In this document: positions 56,501 through 64,000 of the stretch, piece by piece
How the letters are laid out: every line of letters begins with the position of its first letter
How positions within the stretch are numbered: position 1 is the first letter of the stretch
Assembly: GCF_050948175.1 (NCBI RefSeq)
Contig: NW_027490093.1
Location: 1-64,000 of the forward strand
Length of the DNA: 64,000 nt
Source: Xylocopa sonorina
Lineage: Eukaryota; Arthropoda; Insecta; Hymenoptera; Apidae
Direction: 5' to 3'
Position numbers and translations under genes: made by a program
The notes under the pieces: model-generated
What the model saw: only the letters and a program-made list of their open reading frames with translations
Databases searched by the model: none
Told to the model about the DNA's origin: nothing

Positions 56501-59500
56501 GTGTCGCATTTACATTCTTTTGAAGTGAATACGAGGTTATGATAACACTCCACAATGAATATTATATTTTATCATTAAACATAGAAATGAGATGCGATAT
56601 GGCGATTTAAGAAGCATTAGAAATCTATTGCTCCGATAAGTAGACATATGCAAACGCTATTTCCTAGCAAGGAAGTGTCGCATTTACATTCTTTTGAAGT
56701 GTAGACGAGACATACATATCACTGCACAACGAATATTATATCTTACCATGAAACAGAGAAATGAGATGCGATATCGCGTTTTGAGAAGCATAAGAACTCT
56801 AATGCTACGATACGTAGACATCTGGAAACGCTATTTCCTAGCAAGGGAGTGTCGCATTTACATTCATTTGAAGTGTATGCGAGGTATACATGACACTTCG
56901 CAATGATTATTATATATTATCATGAAACATAGAAATGAGATGCGATATCGTGTTCTGAGAAGCATTAGAAAACTAATGCTACGATACGTAAACATCTGCA
57001 AATGCTATTTCCTAGCAAGGAAGTGTCGCATTTACATTCATTTGAAGTGTATGCGAGGTATAAATGATACTTCGCAATGAATATTATATCTTATCATGAA
57101 ACATAGAAATGATATGCGATATCGTGTTTTAAGAAGCATTAGAACACAATAGCTACGATACGTAGATATCTGCATTCGCTACTTCCTAGCAAGGAAGTGT
57201 CGTATTTACATTCTGTTGAAGTGAATTCGAGGTATACATAACACTCCACAATGAACATTATATGTTATCATGAAACATAGAAATGAGATGCGATTTCGCG
57301 ACTTAAGAAGCATTAGAACTCTATTGCTTCGATACGTAGACATCTGCAAACGCTATTTTCCAGCAAGCATGTGTCGCATTTACATACTTTTGAAGTGAAT
57401 ACGAGGTATACATGACACTTCGCAATGAACATTATATCTTATCATGAAACATAGAAATGAGATGCGGTATCTCGTTTTAAGTAGCATTAGAACTCTATTG
57501 CTGCGATACGTAGACATCTGCAAACGCTATTTCCCAGCAAGGAAGTGTCGCATTTACATTCCTTCGAAGTGAATACGAGGTATACCTAACACTACACAAT
57601 GATTATTATATTTAATCATGGAACATAGAAATGGGATGCGATATCGCGATTTAAGAAGAATTAGAACTGTATTGCTTCGATACGGAGACTTGTGCAGACG
57701 CTATTTCGTAGCAAGGAAGCCTCGCACTTACATGCTTTTGAAGTGTATACGAGGTATAAGTAACACTTCGCAATGAATATTATATCTTATCATGAGACAT
57801 CTAAATGAGATGCGCTAAGGCGTTTTAAGAAGCATTAGAAATCTATTGCTACGATACGTAGGCAACTGCAAACGCTATTTCCTAGCAAGGAAGTGTTGAA
57901 TTTACATTCATTTGAAGTGTATGCGAGGTATACATGACACTTCGCAATGAATATTATATCTTATCATGAACATAGAAATGAGATGCGATATCGCGCTCTA
58001 AGAAGCATTAGAACTCTATTGCTTCGATACGTAGACATCTGCAAACGCTATTTCCCAGCAAGGAAGTGTCGCATTTACATTCCTTCGAAGTGAGTACGAG
58101 GTATACCTAACACTCCACAATGAATATTATATCTAATCATGAAATATAGGAATGAGATACGATTTTGCGATTTAAGAAGCATTAGAACACTATTGCTTCG
58201 GTACTTAGACATCTGCAAACGCTGCTTCCTAGCAAGGAAGTGTCGTATTTACATTCATTTGAAGTGTATGCGAGGTATACATGACACTCCACAAGGAATA
58301 TTATATATTATCATGAAACATATAAATGGGATGCGATATCGCGTTTTAAGAAGCATTAGAAATCTATTGCTACGTAGCTATCTGCAGACGCTATTTCCTA
58401 GGAAGGAAGTGACGCATTTACATTCATTTGAAGTGTATGCGAGGTATACATGACACTTCGCAATGAATATTATATCGTATCATGAAGCATATAAATGAGA
58501 AGCGGTTTCGCGTTTTAAGAAGCATTAGAACTCTATTGCTTCGATACGTAGACACCTGGAATTGTTATTTCCTAGAAAGGAAGTGTCGCATTTACATTCA
58601 TTTGAAGTGTAGGCGAGGAATACATAACACTTCGCTTTGAGTATTATATCTTATCAAGAGACATAGAAATGAGATGCGATATCGCGTTTTAGGAAGCATT
58701 TGAACTCTATTGCTTCGATGCGTAGACATCTACAAACGCTATTTCCAAGCAAGGAAGTGACGCATTTACATTCATTTGAAGTGAATACGAACTATACATG
58801 ACACTTCGCAGTGAATATTATATCTTATCATGAGACATAGAAATGAGACTCCATATCGCGTTTTAAGAGGCAGTAGAACTTTACTGCTACGATACGTAGA
58901 TATCTGGAAACGCTATTTCGTAGCAAGGAAGTGTCGCAATTACATTCCTTTCAAGTCAATACGAGGTATACATGACACTTCGCAATGAAAATTATATCTC
59001 ATCATGAAACATAGAAATGTGGTACGATATCTTGTTTTAAGAAGCATTAGAACTATGCTGCTTCGATACGTAGACATGTGGAAACGTTCTTTCGTAGAAA
59101 GGAAGTGTCATATTTGCATTCTTTTGAAGTGAATACAAGGTATACATGACAGATCGCAATGAATATTATATCTTATCATGAAACATAGAAATGAGATGCG
59201 ATATCGCGTTTTAAAAAGCATTAGAACTCTATTGTTACGATACGTAAGCATCTGCAAACGCTATATCCCAGCAAGGAAGTGTCGCATTTACATTCATTTG
59301 AAGTGTGTGCGAAGTATACATGACACTTCGCAATGAATATTATATCTTATCATGAAACATTGAAATGACATGCGATATCTCGTTTTAAGGAGCATTAGGA
59401 CTCTATTGCTTCGATACGTAGACATCTGCAAACGCTATTTTCCAGCAAGCACGTGTCGCATTTACATTCTTTTGAAGTGAATACGAGGTATACATGACAC

Positions 59501-59942
59501 TTCGCAATGAACATTATATCTTATCATCAAACATAGAAATGAGATGAGATATCTCGTTTTAAGTAGCATTAGAACCCTATTGATGCGATACGTAGACATC
59601 TGCAAACGCTATTTCCCAGCAAGGAAGTGTCGCATTTACATTCCTTCGAAGTGAATACGAGGTATACCTAACACTCCACAATGATTATTATATCTAATCA
59701 TGAAACATAGAAATGAGATGCGATATCGCGATTTAAGAAGAATTAGAAATGTATTGCTTCGATACAGTAGACTTGTGCAGACGCTATTTGGTAGCAAGGA
59801 AGCCTCGCACTTACATGCTTTTGAAGTGTATACGAGGTATAAGTAACACTTCGCAATGAATATTATATCTTATCATGAACATATAAATGAGATGCGCTAT
59901 GGTGCTTTAAAAAGCATTAGAAATCTATTGCTACGATACGTA
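53512..59942. repeat. 37-monomer HOR, copy 2 (6431 bp)
   Basis: Tandem second copy at a constant 6431 bp offset. Single-base differences I noticed are 47388 g against 53819 a, 48408 t against 54839 a, 51139 c against 57570 t, and 53399 g against 59830 a. That is a handful in 6.4 kb, so the duplication is very recent or is an assembly effect. The right edge is at about 59943, where ggcaactgc is followed by a different monomer (gtgttgcacttac). Confidence 0.94.
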
Positions 59943-60860
59943 GGCAACTGCAAACGCTATTTCCTAGCAAGGAAGTGTTGCACTTACATTCTTTTGAGGT
60001 GAATACAAGGTTTACATAACACTTCACAATGAATATTACATCTTATCACGAAACAGAAATGAGATGCGATATCGCAAATTAAGAAGCATTAGAACTCTAT
60101 TGCTTTGATACGTAGACATCTGGAAACGCTTCTTCCTAGCAAGGAAGTGTCGCATTTACATTCATTTGAAGTGTATGCGAGCTATAAGTGATACTTCGCA
60201 ATGAATATTATATCTTATCATGAAACATAAAAATGATATGCGATATCGTGTTTTAAGAAGCATTAGAACACTATTGCTACGATACGTAGATATCTGCATT
60301 CGCTATTTCCTAGCATGGAATTGTCGCATTTACATTCCTTCGAAGTGAATACGAGGTATACCTAACACTCCACAATGATTATTATATCTCATCATGAAAC
60401 ATAGAAATTTGATGCGATATGGCGATTTAAGAAGCAATAGATCTCTATAGCTTAGATACATAGACATATGCCAACGCTATTTCCTAGCTAGGAAGTGTCG
60501 CATTTACATTCATTTGAAGTGTATGCGAGGTATACATGACTCTTCGCAAAGAATATTATATCTTATCATGAAACATAGAAATGAGATTCGATATCGCGTT
60601 TTAAGAAGCATTAGAACATTATTGCTTCGATACGTAGATATCAGCAAACGCAAATTCCTAGCTAGGGAGTGTCGCATTTACATTCTTTTGAAGTGAATAC
60701 GAGGTTATGATAACACTCCACAATGAATATTATATCTCATCATGAAACATAGAAATTTGATGCGATATGGCGATTTAAGAAGCAATAGATCTCTATAGCT
60801 TAGATACATAGACATATGCCAACGCTATTTCCTAGCTAGGAAGTGTCGCATTTACATTCT
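59943..60860. repeat. Mosaic of five monomers from other blocks
   Basis: Successive pieces match different parts of the window. 59990-60060 (tgaggtgaatacaagg, acatcttatcacgaaacag) resembles 38305, 41066 and 44000. 60180-60310 (atgatatgcgatatcgtg, gatatctgcattcgct) resembles 50620-50750. 60325-60385 (ccttcgaagtg, tatacctaacactcc) resembles 53210 and 59640. 60388-60855 matches 49093-49560 (offset 11295) and its copy at 55524-55991. It then joins the 6-mer family at about 60861. This looks like a junction built by several exchanges. Confidence 0.8.
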
Positions 60861-62036
60861 TTTGAAGTGAATGCGAGGTATACATGACACTTCGCAATTA
60901 ATATTATATCTTATTATGAAACATGGAAATGAGATGCGATATCCCGTTTCAAGAAGCATTAGAACTCTATTGCTTCGATACGTAGACATCTGCAATCGCT
61001 ACTTCCTAGCAAGGAACTGTCGCATTTACATTCATTTGAAGTGTATGCGAGGTATACACAACACTTCGCTATGAGTATTATATCTTATCGTGAAACGTAG
61101 ATATGAGATGCGATCTCGCGATATAGGAAGCATTAGAATTCTATTGCTACGATACGTAGACATCTGCAAACGTTATTTGCTAGCAAGGAAGTGTCGCATT
61201 TACATTCATTTGAAGTGTATGCGAGGTATGCATAACACTTCGCAATGAATATTATATGTTATCATGAAACATAGCAATGAGATGCGATATCTCGTTTTAA
61301 GAATCATTATAACACGCTTGCTACAATACGTAGACATCTGCAAACTCTATTTCCTAGCAAGGAAGTGTCGCATTTACATTCATTTGAAGTGAATACGAGG
61401 AATACATGAAACTTCGCAATGAAAATTATTTCTTATCGTGAAGGATAGAAATGAGATGCGATATTCCGTTTCAAGAAGCATTAGAACTCTATTGCTTCGA
61501 TACGTAGACGTCTGCAAACGCTATTTCCTAGCAAGGTACTGTCGCATTTACATTCATTTGAAGTGTATGCGATGTATACGTGACACTTCGCAATAAATAT
61601 TATATCTTTTCATGAAACATAGAAATGAGATGCGATATCGCGTTTTGAGATGCAATAGAAATCTAATGCTACGATACGCAGAAATCTGCAAACGCTAATT
61701 CCTAGCAAGGAAGTGTCGCATTTACATTCTTTTGAGGTGAATACGAGGTGTACATAACACTCCACAATGAATATTATATCTTATCGTGAAACATAGATCT
61801 GTGATTCGATCTTGCGATATAAGAAGCATAGGAACTCTATTGCTACGATACGTAGACATCTGCAAACGCTATTTCCTAGCAAGGAAGTGTCGGATTTACA
61901 TTCTTTTGAAGTGAATGCGAGGTATACATGACACTTCGCAATTAATATTATATCTTATCATGAAACATGGAAATGAGATGCGATATCCCGTTTCAAGAAG
62001 CATTAGAGCTCTATTGCTTCGATACGTAGACATCTG
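60861..62036. repeat. 6-monomer HOR, second locus, canonical M1-M6 cycle
   Basis: Monomers M1 (60892), M2 (61066), M3 (61240), M4 (61414), M5 (61588), M6 (61762) and M1 again (61936) follow the same order as at 21445-27590. Small differences exist, such as gctatgagtattat in M2 and gaaggatag in M4. The block lies about 38 kb from its counterpart, with unrelated-order HORs between them. Confidence 0.9.
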
Positions 62037-64000
62037 CAATCGCTACTTCCTAGCAAGGAACTGTCGCATTTACATTCATTTGAAGTGTATGCGAGGTATA
62101 CATAACACTTCGCAATCAATATTATATCTTATCGTGAAACATAGATATGAGATGCGATCTCGCGATATAAGAAGCATTAGAACTCTATTGCTACGATACG
62201 TAGACATCTGCAAACGTTATTTCCTAGCAAGGAAGTGTCGCATTTATATTCATTTGAAGTGTATGCGAGTTATACATAACACTTCGCAATGAATATTATA
62301 TGTTATCATGAAACATAGAAATGAGATGCGATATCTCGTTTTAAGAATCATTATAACACGCTTGCTACGATACGTAGATATCTGCAAACTCTATTTCCTA
62401 GCAAGGAAGTGTCGCATTTACATTCATTTGAAGTGAATGCGAGGTATACATGACACTTCGCAATTAATATTATATCTTATCATGAAACATGGAAATGAGA
62501 TGCGATATCCCGTTTCAAGAAGCATTAGAACTCTATTGCTTCGATACGTAGACATCTGCAATCGCTACTTCCTAGCAAGGAACTGTCGCATTTACATTCA
62601 TTTGAAGTGTATGCGAGGTATACATAACACTTCGCAATGAATATTATATCTTATCGTGAAACATAGATATGAGATGCGATCTCGCGATATAAGAAGCATT
62701 AGAACTCTATTGCTACGATACGTAGACATCTGCAAACGTTATTTCCTAGCAAGGAAGTGTCGCATTTACATTCATTTGAAGTGTATGCGAGGTATACATA
62801 ACACTTCGCAATGAATATTATATGTTATCATGAAACATAGAAATGAGATGCGATATCTCGTTCTAAGAATCATTATGACACGCTTGCTGCGATACGTAGA
62901 CATCTGCAAACGCTATTTCCTAGCAGGGAAGAGTAACATTTACATTCCTCTGAAGTGAATACAAGGTATACATGAAACTTCGCAATGAATATTATATCTT
63001 ATCATGAAACATAGAAATGTGATGTGATATCGCGTTTCAAGAAGCATTAGAACTCTATTGCTTGGATACGTAGACATTTGCAATCGCTACTTCCTAGCAA
63101 GGAACTGTCGCATTTACATTCATTTGAAGTGTATGCGAGGTATACATAACACTTCGCAATCAATATTATATCTTATCGTGAAACATAGATATGAGATGCG
63201 ATCTCGCGATATAAGAAGCATTAGAACTCTATTGCTACGATACGTAGACATCTGCAAACGTTATTTCCTAGCAAGGAAGTGTCGCATTTATATTCATTTG
63301 AAGTGTATGCGAGTTATACATAACACTTCGCAATGAATATTATATGTTATCATGAAACATAGAAATGAGATGCGATATCTCGTTTTAAGAATCATTATAA
63401 CACGCTTGCTACGATACGTAGATATCTGCAAACTCTATTTCCTAGCAAGGAAGTGTCGCATTTACATTCATTTGAAGTGAATGCGAGGTATACATGACAC
63501 TTCGCAATTAATATTATATCTTATCATGAAACATGGAAATGAGATGCGATATCCCGTTTCAAGAAGCATTAGAACTCTATTGCTTCGATACGTAGACATC
63601 TGCAATCGCTACTTCCTAGCAAGGAACTGTCGCATTTACATTCATTTGAAGTGTATGCGAGGTATACATAACACTTCGCAATGAATATTATATCTTATCG
63701 TGAAACATAGATATGAGATGCGATCTCGCGATATAAGAAGCATTAGAACTCTATTGCTACGATACGTAGACATCTGCAAACGTTATTTCCTAGCAAGGAA
63801 GTGTCGCATTTACATTCATTTGAAGTGTATGCGAGGTATACATAACACTTCGCAATGAATATTATATGTTATCATGAAACATAGAAATGAGATGCGATAT
63901 CTCGTTCTAAGAATCATTATGACACGCTTGCTACGATACGTAGACATCTGCAAACGCTATTTCCTAGCAGGGAAGAGTAACATTTACATTCCTCTGAAGT
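62037..64000. repeat. Dimer-of-trimers HOR (1044 bp), runs off the window
   Basis: M4-M6 are missing here, and the order is M2, M3, M1, M2, M3, M1-prime. About 62037-62956 matches 63081-64000 at exactly 1044 bp. Within it the trimer step is 522 bp (M1 at 61936 and 62458). M1-prime (about 62960-63110) is a hybrid: it starts gaagtgaatacaaggtatac, has tgtgatgtgatatcgcgtttc in the centre and ends like M1 (caatcgctacttcc). A rare cagggaagagtaacatttac variant at 62926 recurs at 63970. The array continues to the right. Confidence 0.9.

Larger units (their letters stand above)
1..64000. repeat. ~174 bp satellite array, single orientation, fills the window
   Basis: A 174 bp unit repeats head-to-tail from the first to the last base. 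Landmarks recur in fixed order: gaagtgtcgcatttacattc (1-20), aatacgaggtatacatgac (31-49), cttcgcaatgaatattatat (51-70), catgaaacatagaaatgag (76-94), gcgatatcgcgtttt (97-111), agaagcattagaactct (113-129), cgatacgtagacatctgc (138-155) and tatttcctagcaag (161-174). The first landmark starts near 174, 347, 521, 695 and 868, spacings of 173-174 bp. I found no inverted monomer and no foreign insertion. Near-nucleosomal length, AT-richness and HOR structure are typical of eukaryotic centromeric or pericentromeric satellites; that role is inference. I do not recognise the family. Confidence 0.97.

Noticed and set aside
61915..62292. 125-codon open frame, the longest in the window
   Set aside because: It is two satellite monomers plus a part, read through because the tga at position 59-61 is changed in each. 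The translation repeats itself with the monomer period and shows no domain; neighbours have the same frame with stops.
1..64000. CRISPR array
   Set aside because: The repeat is 174 bp and contiguous; there are no short direct repeats separated by unique spacers and no cas genes.
1..64000. Primate-type alpha satellite
   Set aside because: The period is 174 rather than 171 bp, the sequence landmarks differ, and no CENP-B box is present.
1..64000. Transposon, retroelement, tRNA or rRNA inserted in the array
   Set aside because: Reading through the window I found the monomer landmarks in order with no gap large enough for an insertion. Very short foreign pieces cannot be excluded by eye.
1..64000. 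Inverted monomers or an orientation switch point
   Set aside because: All monomers read gaagtgtcgcatttacattc in the given strand. I saw no reverse-complement run.

Overview
The whole 64 kb window is one unbroken tandem array of a ~174 bp, AT-rich satellite repeat: roughly 365-370 monomers, all in the same orientation. I see no protein gene, RNA gene, transposon, microsatellite run or unique-sequence island. This is eukaryotic heterochromatin. A monomer of about nucleosome length, head-to-tail order and several levels of higher-order repeat (HOR) make a centromeric or pericentromeric satellite the likeliest reading. I do not recognise the monomer as a named family and cannot name the species. 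It lacks a canonical CENP-B box and does not resemble primate alpha satellite.

I derived the monomer consensus by eye, numbering from the conserved gaagtgtcgc as position 1. It is 174 bp and 35.6 % GC (32 G, 30 C), and has 9 CpG where about 5.5 are expected, so CpG is not depleted. Its second half is rich in dyad symmetry: a 10 bp palindrome (gcgatatcgc, 97-106), a 10 bp inverted repeat with a 4-base loop and one mismatch (114-137), a tacgta palindrome (140-145) and a ttcct/aggaa hairpin across the monomer boundary (164 to 3). Two recurring dimorphisms, at about 46-57 and at 136, run through the array.

Layout: 1-2780 diverged monomers; 2781-8742 two tandem copies of a 2960 bp, 17-monomer unit; 8743-17060 diverged monomers with short local duplications; 17060-21445 nested 5-mer (~869 bp) and 12-mer (~2083 bp) repeats; 21445-27590 a 6-mer HOR (1044 bp) with register jumps; 27591-35752 diverged monomers, including the most aberrant subfamily (about 31900-33350); 35753-44800 three overlapping copies of a 16/17-mer (2759/2934 bp); 44801-47080 diverged monomers; 47081-59942 two tandem copies of a 6431 bp, 37-monomer unit; 59943-60860 a mosaic of pieces of earlier blocks; 60861-64000 the 6-mer family again, rearranged into a dimer of trimers and running off the window.

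Block offsets are almost all whole multiples of 174 bp, and hybrid monomers lie at several block edges. This is the pattern expected of unequal exchange or replication slippage between in-register monomers. The longest duplications look >99.5 % identical by eye, so they are either very recent or need checking as assembly effects. The short open reading frames (60-125 codons) arise because 174 is divisible by 3 and one frame has only one or two stops per monomer; I do not annotate them as genes.
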